DNA of 26,516 bases. It comes from Pontimonas sp. (GTDB taxonomy: Bacteria; Actinomycetota; Actinomycetes; Actinomycetales; Microbacteriaceae). This document shows, in pieces, positions 1 through 8,251 of this stretch. Positions within the stretch are counted from its first letter, which is position 1, and each line of letters opens with the position of its first letter. Below the pieces are notes generated by a model. That model was not told where the DNA came from. It searched no databases and was given only the letters and a program-made list of their open reading frames with translations. Location of the stretch: NCBI GenBank assembly GCA_021741925.1, contig JAIOWW010000004.1:1-26516 (forward strand), read 5' to 3'. The translations under genes were made by a program, and so were the position numbers.

Positions 1-1334
1 CTGATGCCTCCCTCACGAAGCGAATTCTGGCACTCGCTATTCCCTCCTTAGGTGCTCTCATCGCCGAACCTCTGTTCTTACTGACCGACACCGCGATGGT
101 GGGTCATCTCGGTGCTCCCGCGCTCGCAAGCTTGGGCCTCGCAAGCACAATCTTGACAACGGTCATCGGACTCTTGATCTTCCTTGCCTACGCAACCACC
201 CCACTAGTGGCGAGGAGACTGGGAGCAGGAAATCGGCCTGGGGCCCTCTCCGCCGGACTCGATGGTCTTTGGCTAGCACTAGGACTCGGTGTGGTCTTGG
301 GAATTCTCGGCCACTCCATCACGCCACAGGTTGTGGGATGGTTTGGCGCCGAAGGTGATGTCTCCCTCGATGCGGTGTCGTATCTCACCATCTCTTGGTG
401 GGGACTCCCCGGCATGCTTCTTGTCATTGCGGGGACTGGCCTGATGCGTGGACTTCAGGACACCAAAACCCCGCTCTGGATTGCTCTGGCCGGATTTAGC
501 GCGAATGCAGGACTCAACGCCGTCTTGATCTACGCAATGGGCCTGGGCCTTATCGGATCTGCCATCGGAACTGTCATCGCCCAGTGGGCAATGGCAGCGG
601 TCTTTCTCCTCATTGTGGTGCGCGAGGCGAGAGCCCACCAGGTTTCCTTGGCCCCTGGGCTGCTCGGGATCAGAGCTGCGGCTCGCTCCGGAAGTTGGTT
701 GCTTCTTCGAACGCTCAGTTTGCGAGTGGCCCTCATCGCCACCGTGGTTGTCGCAACAGGACTCGGCACACGAGAACTTGCTGCCTGGCACATTGTGTTC
801 ACGATCTTCAGCCTCTTGGCACTCGCTTTGGATGCCCTCGCTATCGCTGCACAAGCATTAGTGGGGCATGACTTGGGTTCAGGCGATATTGAGAGCGTCC
901 GCCAAACCACCACAACTCTGATGGGGTGGGGATTCTTTGGCGGAGGAATGCTCGCAATCCTGACCGGTCTGCTCTCCCCTGTCTTGCCGTGGATGATGAC
1001 ATCTGATGGGCCGTTGCGTGAGGTCCTCGTGGTGGTACTTATTTTGCTCGCACTGACTCTCCCGCTGTCGGGTTTCGTCTTCGTCCTCGACGGCGTTCTG
1101 ATTGGCGCCGGAGACGGCAAGTACTTGGCTCTCACGGGCGTCCTCAACCTCGCAATGTTTGCACCATTCTTATGGTTGGCCTCACTCACGCAGTGGGAGG
1201 TTTCGGGTGTAAACCTGGGGGGCCTGCTGATGCTCGAAGCGGCCTTTGGGGTCAGCTACATTGGTGCGAGAGCTCTGACCCTGGGGCTTCGCGCCCGAGG
1301 TGGAAGATGGATGGTGACGGGTGAATCACGCTGA
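1..1334 (+). CDS. MATE family (DinF-like) multidrug/metabolite exporter, 5' end cut by window
   Basis: The reading frame is open from base 3 and gives 443 residues before the TGA at 1332-1334. The first Met inside the window (96) is internal, because the upstream codons already read as the conserved first MATE helix (RILALAIPSLGALIAEPLF, then LTDTAMVGHLG). Family members are about 440-450 aa, so probably only a few codons are missing. The protein is almost wholly hydrophobic with about 12 membrane segments, and repeats the MATE half-domain pattern (GTGLMRGLQDTKTPLWIA in the first half). MATE proteins are Na+- or H+-driven antiporters in the cytoplasmic membrane that export cationic drugs or metabolites; the substrate here cannot be read from sequence. 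It overlaps the next gene by 14 bp, which suggests co-transcription. Confidence 0.9.
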   Translation, partial: DASLTKRILALAIPSLGALIAEPLFLLTDTAMVGHLGAPALASLGLASTILTTVIGLLIFLAYATTPLVARRLGAGNRPGALSAGLDGLWLALGLGVVLGILGHSITPQVVGWFGAEGDVSLDAVSYLTISWWGLPGMLLVIAGTGLMRGLQDTKTPLWIALAGFSANAGLNAVLIYAMGLGLIGSAIGTVIAQWAMAAVFLLIVVREARAHQVSLAPGLLGIRAAARSGSWLLLRTLSLRVALIATVVVATGLGTRELAAWHIVFTIFSLLALALDALAIAAQALVGHDLGSGDIESVRQTTTTLMGWGFFGGGMLAILTGLLSPVLPWMMTSDGPLREVLVVVLILLALTLPLSGFVFVLDGVLIGAGDGKYLALTGVLNLAMFAPFLWLASLTQWEVSGVNLGGLLMLEAAFGVSYIGARALTLGLRARGGRWMVTGESR

Positions 1335-2511
1335 CTCGCGCACTCCCACACAGTGGCGCAATGCCCTCTTTGTGGTTTTCACCATCAACGGCCTTGGTTT
1401 CTCAACCTGGTTAGCTCGAGTGCCAGCAATTCGGGATGGACTCGATATATCCACTGCCGAAGTTGCGGCTCTCCTCTTCACGGGCGCGCTCGGTGCTGTG
1501 AGCGGTCTGGTCTTCTCGAGCCACATCATCGCTTGGATCGGTCAACGCAACACCATTCTGTTCTTTGGGCTTGTAGGGCTACTCGGCCTTGCGGGTATTG
1601 GTGTGGGCTCTGCATGGCTTTCGAGTTACACGCTGACCGTCATCGCCATCATCATGGCGGGAGCGGGAAACGGCATCGCCGATGTGGCGATGAATGTCGA
1701 GGGTGCGTCGGTGGAGAAAGCGGTGAACCGCAACATCATGCCCTGGTTCCATGCGTTTTGGTCGCTAGGAACCGTGACAGGAGCAGGACTCTCTGCGCTG
1801 ATGAGTTTTATCGGGGTCGGTATCGCGCCCCACACCATCGCGATGGCTCTCATCATGGCTCCATTGCTGTGGTTCATCTCACGATTCATGACCGACGATC
1901 GAAACGCTGTTGCGGAAGACGGCGTGGGGCAGAAATCAACCCTGGCTGACCGCCTTCGGGTCTGGAAGGAACCCCGGACTCTTGCGATTGGCATGATCGC
2001 CCTCGGCATGGCCTTTGCGGAAGGATCCGCCAACGACTGGTTGGCTCTTGCCATCGTTGATGGGCGTGACCAAACCAACGCGGTGGGAGCCCTCTGGTTT
2101 GGATTCTTTACTTTGGGAATGATGGCTGGTCGCGTTGGCGGCGTGTACCTGTTGGACAAATTTGGTCGGGTTCCCGTTCTGCAGGGGTCGGCAGCCATGG
2201 CGATTGCTGGACTCGCTCTGGTGATTCTGGTGGCTCAGCCTGTGCTCAGTGCTCTGGGAGCTTTGATGTGGGGGCTCGGAAGCTCTCTAGGATTCCCTGT
2301 GGGCATGTCGGCTGCTGCTGATGACCCGCGAGGTAGCGCGGCGCGGGTTTCCGCTGTCGCCACTGTCGCGTACGGCGCGTTCCTCATCGGCCCTCCCCTC
2401 ATTGGTGGGCTCGGTGAGTCCTTCGGAATTCTCACCGCCCTCTGGGTTGTTGTGGGGGTCATCGTCGTGGCGTTCTTTGCCGCTCCCGCCGCAAAACCAC
2501 CTGCAAAGTAG
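1321..2511 (+). CDS. MFS transporter, YbjJ/MosC-like
   Basis: This is a 396-aa protein with about 12 predicted membrane helices. The GTG start at 1321 lies inside the end of the MATE gene in another frame. The segment around residues 115-150 (GNGIADVAMNVEGASVEKA, then IMPWFHAFWSLGTVTGAGLSA) is characteristic of the YbjJ/MosC-like branch of the major facilitator superfamily. RVGGVYLLDKFGRVPV, near the start of the second half, matches the loop motif repeated in MFS proteins. It probably exports or imports a small molecule in the cytoplasmic membrane; YbjJ-like proteins have no firmly established substrate. It is followed after 20 bp by nucS, which appears to have its own promoter. The family call is strong and the substrate is unknown. 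Confidence 0.85.
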   Translation: MNHADSRTPTQWRNALFVVFTINGLGFSTWLARVPAIRDGLDISTAEVAALLFTGALGAVSGLVFSSHIIAWIGQRNTILFFGLVGLLGLAGIGVGSAWLSSYTLTVIAIIMAGAGNGIADVAMNVEGASVEKAVNRNIMPWFHAFWSLGTVTGAGLSALMSFIGVGIAPHTIAMALIMAPLLWFISRFMTDDRNAVAEDGVGQKSTLADRLRVWKEPRTLAIGMIALGMAFAEGSANDWLALAIVDGRDQTNAVGALWFGFFTLGMMAGRVGGVYLLDKFGRVPVLQGSAAMAIAGLALVILVAQPVLSALGALMWGLGSSLGFPVGMSAAADDPRGSAARVSAVATVAYGAFLIGPPLIGGLGESFGILTALWVVVGVIVVAFFAAPAAKPPAK

Positions 2512-2517
2512 ACCCTC

Positions 2518-2523
2518 TACACT
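2518..2523 (+). promoter_or_regulatory. Candidate -10 element (TACACT) for leaderless nucS transcript
   Basis: TACACT ends 8 nt before the nucS ATG at 2532, so the expected transcription start falls at or just before the start codon. No Shine-Dalgarno sequence is visible between them. No convincing -35 box is seen at the usual distance. Similar TAnnCT elements sit 6-8 nt before gph, crgA and the iclR-type gene. Confidence 0.4.
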
Positions 2524-2531
2524 GAAAGCCC

Positions 2532-3227
2532 ATGCGGCTCGTCATTGCAACCTGTTCTGTTGATTACGCCGGTCGACTGAGCGCGCATCTGCCTCTGGCC
2601 ACTCGCGTCATTATGGTCAAGGGCGACGGAAGTGTGCTGATTCACTCCGACGGAGGCAGCTACAAGCCACTGAACTGGATGCCGCCACCGTGCTCACTCG
2701 AGGTTCTCACGCCTGATGCTGAGCAGGTCGAGGCCGGGGTGATCGAAACCTGGAAAGTCCTTCACCACAAGACCTCTGACTTGCTCATGGTCAATATCCA
2801 CGAGATCCACTCAGACCACAGCCACCACTTGGGCGTGGATCCCGGGCTCATCAAAGACGGGGTCGAAGCTGACCTGCAGAAGTTGCTCGCCGAACAGATC
2901 GAGCTGCTCGGTGAGGGCTTCACTCTGGTTCGGCGCGAATACATGACGGCGATCGGTCCAGTCGACATTCTCGCCACCGATGAAAAGGGAGCTCACGTGG
3001 CGGTGGAGATCAAACGTCGCGGCGACATTGACGGGGTCGAGCAACTCACCAGATACCTCGAGCTTCTCAATCGTGACCCCCACCTCTCCCCAGTGAGTGG
3101 TGTCTACGCCGCCCAAGAAATAAAGCCTCAGGCTCGAACCCTGGCCGAGGATCGTGGCATCCGTTGTCTTCTCCTCGACTACGACCAGATGCGTGGAATT
3201 GACGACCATCACCAGCGCTTGTTCTAG
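2532..3227 (+). CDS. nucS: Mismatch-specific endonuclease NucS/EndoMS
   Basis: A 231-aa protein that is very close to actinobacterial NucS along its full length (VDYAGRLSAHLP, YKPLNWMPPP, HHLGVDPGLIKDGVEADLQ, REYMTAIGPVDILATDEKG, QLTRYLELLNRD, KPQARTLAEDRGIRCL). The RecB-like nuclease core is visible as D145 (GPVD) and E159-x-K161 (VEIKRRG). In Actinobacteria lacking MutS/MutL, NucS cuts both strands at G:T, G:G and T:T mismatches and carries out non-canonical mismatch repair. The C-terminus ends in RLF, as in homologues whose tail binds the replication clamp. The start is ATG 2532, because the conserved family N-terminus begins there. There is no SD and a TACACT element lies just upstream, so leaderless translation is likely. 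The gene stands between transporter genes and a Gph-like phosphatase with no clear functional link. Confidence 0.96.
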   Translation: MRLVIATCSVDYAGRLSAHLPLATRVIMVKGDGSVLIHSDGGSYKPLNWMPPPCSLEVLTPDAEQVEAGVIETWKVLHHKTSDLLMVNIHEIHSDHSHHLGVDPGLIKDGVEADLQKLLAEQIELLGEGFTLVRREYMTAIGPVDILATDEKGAHVAVEIKRRGDIDGVEQLTRYLELLNRDPHLSPVSGVYAAQEIKPQARTLAEDRGIRCLLLDYDQMRGIDDHHQRLF

Positions 3228-3245
3228 GGTCGCATCCCCTAGGCT
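3219..3245 (+). promoter_or_regulatory. Candidate promoter for leaderless HAD phosphatase gene
   Basis: TAGGCT at 3240-3245 ends 6 nt before the GTG start at 3252. TTGTTC at 3219-3224 lies 15 nt further upstream (or CTTGTT with a 16-nt gap), overlapping the end of nucS. No SD is seen before the GTG. The match is modest and rests on spacing and on the recurrence of the same arrangement elsewhere in the window. Confidence 0.4.
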
Positions 3246-3251
3246 TTTCCA

Positions 3252-3920
3252 GTGCTGAAATACCAGAGTGTCCTCCTTGATCTGGATGGGACCCTGGTCG
3301 ATTCGGCCCCAGGAATTGTCTCCACCATCGCTTTCACTCTGAAAGAAATGGGTCGTGATGTTCCCTCGATGGACGAGCTTCTGCGCTGGGTCGGCCCGCC
3401 GCTGCCTCACTCTTTCGAGGTTCGGGGTCGGATGAGTAGTGCTGAAGCGAGAGAAGCAGTCACGATATATCGCGCGCGCTATCTCGCCGTGGGAGTTTAT
3501 GACGCAAAACTGTTCGATGGTGTTGCTGACCTCTTACTCGGCCTTCGGGATGCGGGTGCGCACCTGGCTATCGCCACCTCCAAGCCGACCACTCCCGCCA
3601 CCATCATGCTGGAGCACTTCACTCTGTCGGATTTCTTTGAGGTGATCTCCTGCGCCGCGGATGATGAAAGTCGAGGCACCAAAGCCGAAGTCGTCGAAGA
3701 CGCTCTCTCGGGTCTTCGCCAGAAAGGTTTCCCCACTGATAACGCCATCATGGTGGGCGATCGGATCCACGATGTGGAGGGAGCAGCCCATCATGGGATT
3801 GACACCATCATGGTTCGCTGGGGTTACGGCGGACCTGCAGAGTGGGAGCAGGCCCACCACGTGATTGATACTCCTCGCCAACTACATCAGGCACTGGGGC
3901 TTCCCGGCGGCCACTCGTGA
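3252..3920 (+). CDS. HAD-family hydrolase, phosphoglycolate phosphatase-like
   Basis: A 222-aa HAD phosphatase with all four motifs: nucleophile D10 and acid D12 in LLDLDGTLVDS, motif II S110 in AIATSKP, K144, and motif IV D170/D174 in MVGDRIHDVEGA. The helical cap inserted after motif I places it with the Gph/PGMB-like C1-cap phosphatases. Homologues remove phosphate from 2-phosphoglycolate, which arises during repair of oxidatively damaged DNA ends, or from other small phosphoesters, sometimes including nucleotides; the substrate cannot be fixed here. GTG 3252 is chosen because the HAD N-terminus starts there and a promoter-like TAGGCT precedes it. Its stop overlaps the next GTG start (GTGA), so it is coupled to the MFS gene downstream. 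Confidence 0.85.
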   Translation: MLKYQSVLLDLDGTLVDSAPGIVSTIAFTLKEMGRDVPSMDELLRWVGPPLPHSFEVRGRMSSAEAREAVTIYRARYLAVGVYDAKLFDGVADLLLGLRDAGAHLAIATSKPTTPATIMLEHFTLSDFFEVISCAADDESRGTKAEVVEDALSGLRQKGFPTDNAIMVGDRIHDVEGAAHHGIDTIMVRWGYGGPAEWEQAHHVIDTPRQLHQALGLPGGHS

Positions 3921-5221
3921 AGGCCCACCCCCCGACAGGCGAAATTCCGCTCCCCATAACCGGATCTGTCCCGGTCTACCAGGAGCCAGCGGTCGAAGAG
4001 AAACCGGCGAAGCAACCACTGCTCTGGTGGGCTCTGATCGTGGCGGCCGGGAGCATGCTCACTGCGATGACCTTCCCCGGTCAGACTGCGGGGCTCTCCC
4101 CCTTCACGGACCCTCTGATCGACTCCCTTGACATCAATCGGACCGCTATTTCCTTCAGTTATCTCCTCGCAACGCTGACCGGCGCCCTCACTATGCCCAT
4201 CCTTGGTCGACTGCTAGACAAGTACGGCGCGAAGCGCGCCATCATCGTCATCGGAGTGCTGCTGATGACGGTCGTCTTTCTGGCAAGTTTCATCACCGAC
4301 ATTTTCGGCCTCACCGCGTCCTACGTCGGACTCCGGATGACGGGGCAGGGAGCGCTCTCACTTGCCGCGACTACCCTTATCGCCCGCACCATTACCTACA
4401 AACCCGGACTCGCTCTGGGGATCGTAGGGACCGTCGGTTCAGCCGGAATCTCACTAGCTCCCGTGGGGGTGGAGCGCCTGATTGCCTTGACCGATATCGC
4501 CACAGCCTGGCGAATCGAAGCCGCGCTCGTGGCGGTCATTGTCCTACCCATCGCCGTGTTGCTCCCCAAAGATCTGCCACAAACCACCACCGAAACAGGT
4601 ACCCACATCGTGATTGTCCCGGAGGCTGGCTACACCTCCCGGGAAGCCCTCCGAACGGGAATGTTCTGGGTGCTCGCATCGTCGGGATTCATGGTGGGCA
4701 TGCTCTCAACAGGACTCGCGTTCCACCTCATCTCGATTCTCGGTGCCCAAGGCCTCAGCACTCTCGAAGCTGCCGCGAACTTCATCCCCCAAACCGTGGC
4801 GGCTGTCGCCGCGACACTCGGGTTAGGGGCGATCGTCGATCGAATCGATCCGCGTTGGGGTGTTGCCGGATCCATGCTCACACTCAGTGGAACCCTTCTG
4901 CTGCTTCCCTTAGTGACCGAGGGCGTCAGCGGCATCATCTTTGGGCTGTTGCTGGGAGCATCCATGGGTGCTCTTCGAGGAGTCGAAGCGGCAGCTTTCG
5001 TCCGCTACTACGGCCGAGGCCATATCGGTGCGATTCGAGGAATCGCCACATCTATTGGTCTTGCCTCCACCGCGCTCGGTCCACTGTATTTTGCGCTGGG
5101 GCTTTCGTTCTCTGGTTCCTACCTCGGAGCGAGTCTCATCGCCGCCATTTTCCCTCTGCTGGTCGCTCTGGGAGCGATGTTTGTTAAACCCCCACCTGCG
5201 CCCGCTACTCTCAAGGCGTGA
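3917..5221 (+). CDS. MFS transporter, 12-helix type (OFA/MCT-like)
   Basis: A 434-aa membrane protein with a soluble Pro-rich N-terminal tail of about 35 residues followed by about 12 hydrophobic helices. The MFS loop motif is visible as GRLLDKYGAKRAIIV, after residue 90, with the helix-4 arginine region YVGLRMTGQGALSLAATTLIAR following. The overall pattern resembles oxalate/formate antiporter or monocarboxylate-type MFS proteins more than drug exporters, but that sub-family call is tentative. A second loop segment (AIVDRIDPRWGVAG) is seen in the C-terminal half. It begins within the stop of the HAD gene (GTGA overlap) and ends in a GTGA overlap with the next gene, so the three form one translationally coupled unit. 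Confidence 0.82.
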   Translation: MKAHPPTGEIPLPITGSVPVYQEPAVEEKPAKQPLLWWALIVAAGSMLTAMTFPGQTAGLSPFTDPLIDSLDINRTAISFSYLLATLTGALTMPILGRLLDKYGAKRAIIVIGVLLMTVVFLASFITDIFGLTASYVGLRMTGQGALSLAATTLIARTITYKPGLALGIVGTVGSAGISLAPVGVERLIALTDIATAWRIEAALVAVIVLPIAVLLPKDLPQTTTETGTHIVIVPEAGYTSREALRTGMFWVLASSGFMVGMLSTGLAFHLISILGAQGLSTLEAAANFIPQTVAAVAATLGLGAIVDRIDPRWGVAGSMLTLSGTLLLLPLVTEGVSGIIFGLLLGASMGALRGVEAAAFVRYYGRGHIGAIRGIATSIGLASTALGPLYFALGLSFSGSYLGASLIAAIFPLLVALGAMFVKPPPAPATLKA

Positions 5222-5793
5222 TCAGGAGCCACGTAGACCTCGGGACTCTACCCCTGCGGTTCAACCCACCAGATAATTGGCGCACACCACACCCCCGGTG
5301 GATCTCTCTCTACCAAGGATTTCAGCCTGATCCAGGCTGGAAGCCCTACGTCGACGCTCCTGACATCCCTGATTCGTGGCCCTGGTGGGAAGAAAACGGT
5401 ACCGCCTGGTACAGCTTCTTTCGCGGGTTGGCGCCACTGCCGGCCCGGGCGCTGGGAAACTGGTTCTCTCTGTCTGCCTTGGGACTCTTCGCAATCATGG
5501 TCTCTCCCTTCGCTCTGACCGGATGGCTCATCGGTCTGGGTGGAGTGCTAGGGCTCACCTTGTTGATTGTCGGAATTCGAGGGGTTGTTCGCACCGTGAG
5601 GAAGCAGAGCGCGATGCCCAGCGACCCTCTTGATGCGATTCGAGACTGGGCTGAGGTGCGCCGAGAGGCCTACTTCCAGGAGTCCTACCGTGAGGCAAGG
5701 GCTTTCGATCCCGAAGAGCTCACCATGGATGAATTTGTCCGGGGTCAGCTCGCTATCTGGTGGGGCGAAAAGACCGAAGACGCAGCGAGTTAG
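5218..5793 (+). CDS. Trp/Pro-rich small membrane protein, function unknown
   Basis: A 191-aa protein I cannot assign to a named function. The N-terminal 60 residues are rich in Trp and Pro (FNPPDNW, FQPDPGW, IPDSWPWW), a pattern common in actinobacterial membrane proteins where short W-P units are repeated before membrane helices. Two hydrophobic segments follow at about residues 84-104 and 103-124. The C-terminal 65 residues are charged and probably cytoplasmic. The GTG start at 5218 overlaps the stop of the MFS gene (GTGA), which supports expression with it. The 3' end runs 41 bp into the convergent copA gene, an unusually long tail-to-tail coding overlap. Confidence 0.75.
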   Translation: MIRSHVDLGTLPLRFNPPDNWRTPHPRWISLYQGFQPDPGWKPYVDAPDIPDSWPWWEENGTAWYSFFRGLAPLPARALGNWFSLSALGLFAIMVSPFALTGWLIGLGGVLGLTLLIVGIRGVVRTVRKQSAMPSDPLDAIRDWAEVRREAYFQESYREARAFDPEELTMDEFVRGQLAIWWGEKTEDAAS

Positions 5794-7954
5794 TCACCAC
5801 AAAGACTGACGAGAACGCCATCGCCAATCCGGCGACTACTGGGTTCAACACCGCTGCTACCGCAAGCGGAATCGCCGCCACGTTATAGGCAAACGCCCAA
5901 AACAGGTTTCCTCGAATAGTTCCCAGAGTCTTCCTGGCGAGGCGAATTCCATCCGCAACACCCATCAAGTCACCCCGCGTAATGGTCAGATCGCCCGCGC
6001 TCATGGCGGCATCTGTTCCGGTTCCCATCGCAATACCGAGGTTCGCTGTTGCTAGTGCGGGAGCGTCGTTGATGCCATCGCCGACCATCGCCACCTGGTG
6101 TCCCTCGGCCTGCAAACGAACAATCAAGTCAGCCTTGCCCTCTGGTGTGAGGCCAGCCTCGACACGATCAATTCCTACTCTGTGGGCAATGGAACTGGCC
6201 ACCGAAGGGTGATCGCCGGTAGCCATGACGGTTGTGAGCCCCAAGGACTGAAGTGCCGCAATCGCCTCGGCACTCGACTCTTTCAGCGTGTCAGCAATCT
6301 GGATGAGACCCACGACAGTTTTGCCCGAGGCGACACCCACCACGGTATTTCCCGTCAGGTGAAGCTCGTCCAAGTGCTTCTGGAGCTCTGGCGAGAGGGC
6401 AAAGCCTCGGGATTCCAACCAGGCAGGTCGACCCACAGCAACGCTCTCTCCGCCAATGTTTGCTCTGGCGCCAAAGCCAGCTTCCGTGCTGAAGTCTGTG
6501 GCTTCGGGGATTGAGACGCTCTCTTCTCGTGCTCTCATGACAATGGCTCGCGCAAGAGGGTGCTCCGACCCCGATTCCACTGCGGCAGCATTGCCCAGAA
6601 CCTCATCCTCCGTGTGCCCAACCTCCACGTGGACGGCAAGCGCCTTCATATTCCCCGTGGTCAAGGTTCCGGTCTTATCCAGCACCACCATGTCAATGGA
6701 GCGACTGCGCTCGAGAACTTCCGGGCCACTGATCAACAGTCCCAATTGCGCGCCGCGACCGGTACCCACGAGCAACGCGGTGGGGGTGGCCAGGCCCAGC
6801 GCGCACGGGCACGCGATGATCAAGGTTGCCACTGCGGCTTGGAACGCAATAGTGAGGCTTCCCGCAAAAATCATCCACGCGGCAAAGGTCACGAGGGCAA
6901 CCACGATCACGATGGGGACAAAGACTGCCGAGATTCGATCGGCGAGACGTTGAGCGTCAGATTTGCCCGTTTGGGCGCGCTCCACGAGTTTCGCCATGCG
7001 GGCAAGCTCGGTGTCATCCCCCACCCGGGTTGCCCTCACCTTCAAAAGCCCCGACGTGTTAATCGTCCCGCCCAAAACACTGTCCCCCACGGTTGCTTCG
7101 ACGGGAACTGACTCACCGGTCATCATCGAGGTGTCAATTGCCGCTGCACCCTCGACAATCTCGCCATCAGTCGGGATCCGCTCTCCTGGTCGGACCACCA
7201 TGACATCGCCTTGCTTCACCACGGCCAGAGGCAGAACCTTTTCGACCCCGTTCCTCAGGACGGTGGCTTCTTTAGCTCCGGATTCCATCAGGGCTCGAAG
7301 AGCGGCTCCGGCATCGCGCTTGGCGCGATGCTCGAGGTATCGACCGAGCAGCATGAAGGTGGTGACAGCGGCCGCCACTTCCAGATAAATCTCGTGACTG
7401 CCTTCGCCGGGTTGACCAAACAGCTCCAGCGTCATGGTCATGCCGGGCATTCCAGCCCCGCCAAAGAACAAAGCGTAGAGAGACCAGCCGAGCGCCGCTC
7501 CCACTCCCACAGAGATAAGGGTGTCCATGGTGGCAACACCGTGGCGCGCGTTAATAGCGGCAGCGCGGTGGAAAGGCCACGCCCCCCAGGTCGCCACGGG
7601 AACCGCAAGCGCGAAGACCAGCCACTGCCAATAGAGGAATTGGAAGGGTGGGACCATGCTGAGAACCATGACGGGGAGCGTCATGGACGCAGAGATGATG
7701 AGTCGGGTGCGCAGGGCAACCATCGGGTCCAATCCCGTGGAGGGCTCATCACTGTGAACGTGGGCGTGATAGCCCGCGTTTTCGATGGCGGTGAGTAACG
7801 CTTCGGTGGGGGCATCACCCAGCACCGTGGCCTGTTCGGTGGCGTAGTTGACGCTCGCCTCCACACCCTCAACCTTGTTGAGGGCTTTTTCGATGCGCGT
7901 CGCGCAGGACGCGCAGGTCATCCCCTCGATATCGAGCTGGATGGGCAAACTCAT
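5753..7954 (-). CDS. copA: Copper-translocating P1B-type ATPase
   Basis: A 733-aa P-type ATPase with one N-terminal heavy-metal-binding domain (GMTCASC, C14/C17), then the transmembrane and catalytic modules. The membrane metal site is CPC (C382-P383-C384) followed by ALGLATPTAL. The actuator motif is MTGES, the phosphorylation site is D426 in DKTGTLT, the SEHPLA motif is present, and the hinge is GDGINDAP (D626, D630). CPC with these flanks indicates Cu+ (or Ag+) export across the cytoplasmic membrane, powered by ATP. A Met/Gly-rich stretch (GAGMPGMTMTLE) lies between early helices. Its ATG overlaps the copZ stop (ATGA), so the pair is translationally coupled. There is no csoR-type repressor gene next to it in this window. 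The last 41 bp overlap the convergent gene. Confidence 0.95.
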   Translation of the reverse strand: MSLPIQLDIEGMTCASCATRIEKALNKVEGVEASVNYATEQATVLGDAPTEALLTAIENAGYHAHVHSDEPSTGLDPMVALRTRLIISASMTLPVMVLSMVPPFQFLYWQWLVFALAVPVATWGAWPFHRAAAINARHGVATMDTLISVGVGAALGWSLYALFFGGAGMPGMTMTLELFGQPGEGSHEIYLEVAAAVTTFMLLGRYLEHRAKRDAGAALRALMESGAKEATVLRNGVEKVLPLAVVKQGDVMVVRPGERIPTDGEIVEGAAAIDTSMMTGESVPVEATVGDSVLGGTINTSGLLKVRATRVGDDTELARMAKLVERAQTGKSDAQRLADRISAVFVPIVIVVALVTFAAWMIFAGSLTIAFQAAVATLIIACPCALGLATPTALLVGTGRGAQLGLLISGPEVLERSRSIDMVVLDKTGTLTTGNMKALAVHVEVGHTEDEVLGNAAAVESGSEHPLARAIVMRAREESVSIPEATDFSTEAGFGARANIGGESVAVGRPAWLESRGFALSPELQKHLDELHLTGNTVVGVASGKTVVGLIQIADTLKESSAEAIAALQSLGLTTVMATGDHPSVASSIAHRVGIDRVEAGLTPEGKADLIVRLQAEGHQVAMVGDGINDAPALATANLGIAMGTGTDAAMSAGDLTITRGDLMGVADGIRLARKTLGTIRGNLFWAFAYNVAAIPLAVAAVLNPVVAGLAMAFSSVFVVTNSLRLRSFRPTR

Positions 7955-8181
7955 GAGGAGGACTGCGCCCCCACCATCGTGTATCCGGCTTCTGCGATAG
8001 CCGCCTGAAGAGCCTCGGGGGAAACCTCAACGTCTGCAGTCACGGTGACGTGGGACGTGCCCTCTGGCTCCAAGGCGATAGACACCTCGGTGACGCCGGG
8101 GATTCCTTCCACCTCAGACGTGACAGATTTCACACAGTGCTGACAGGTCATGCCCTCAACATCAATAATCACCGTGGACAT
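7951..8181 (-). CDS. copZ: Copper chaperone, heavy-metal-associated domain protein
   Basis: A 76-aa single HMA-domain protein with the metal-binding motif GMTCQHC (C13/C16) and the alternating beta-alpha-beta pattern of CopZ. It carries Cu+ in the cytoplasm and hands it to CopA. A longer frame extends to 8415, but ATG 8181 is chosen: the HMA fold begins there, and AGGAGA sits 4 nt upstream as a good ribosome binding site. Its stop TGA (7953-7951) overlaps the copA ATG. The upstream 5' leader can form a long-range hairpin that ends next to the ribosome binding site (listed separately), which may regulate both genes. Confidence 0.92.
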   Translation of the reverse strand: MSTVIIDVEGMTCQHCVKSVTSEVEGIPGVTEVSIALEPEGTSHVTVTADVEVSPEALQAAIAEAGYTMVGAQSSS

Positions 8182-8191
8182 AGGTTCTCCT

Positions 8192-8242
8192 GGGGATAGT
8201 CGTTCCTCCACGATAACGCGCAGCGTCTCCGGACTATTCCCC
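8192..8242 (-). repeat. Near-perfect inverted repeat in the copZ leader
   Basis: Plus-strand arms GGGGATAGTC (8192-8201) and GACTATTCCCC (8232-8242) are complementary apart from one extra base, with 30 nt between them. In the copZ transcript this would pair a 5' arm starting within a few nt of the predicted transcript start with a 3' arm that ends directly before the AGGAGA ribosome binding site. A small inner ACGC/GCGU stem is possible. It could be an mRNA structure or a binding site for a dimeric regulator. Confidence 0.5.
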
Positions 8243-8251
8243 GTTTTCAGG

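Noticed and set aside
279..854. Open frame on the minus strand inside the MATE gene
   Set aside because: Highly polar, low-complexity sequence antisense to a clearly conserved transporter, with no domain or start signal.
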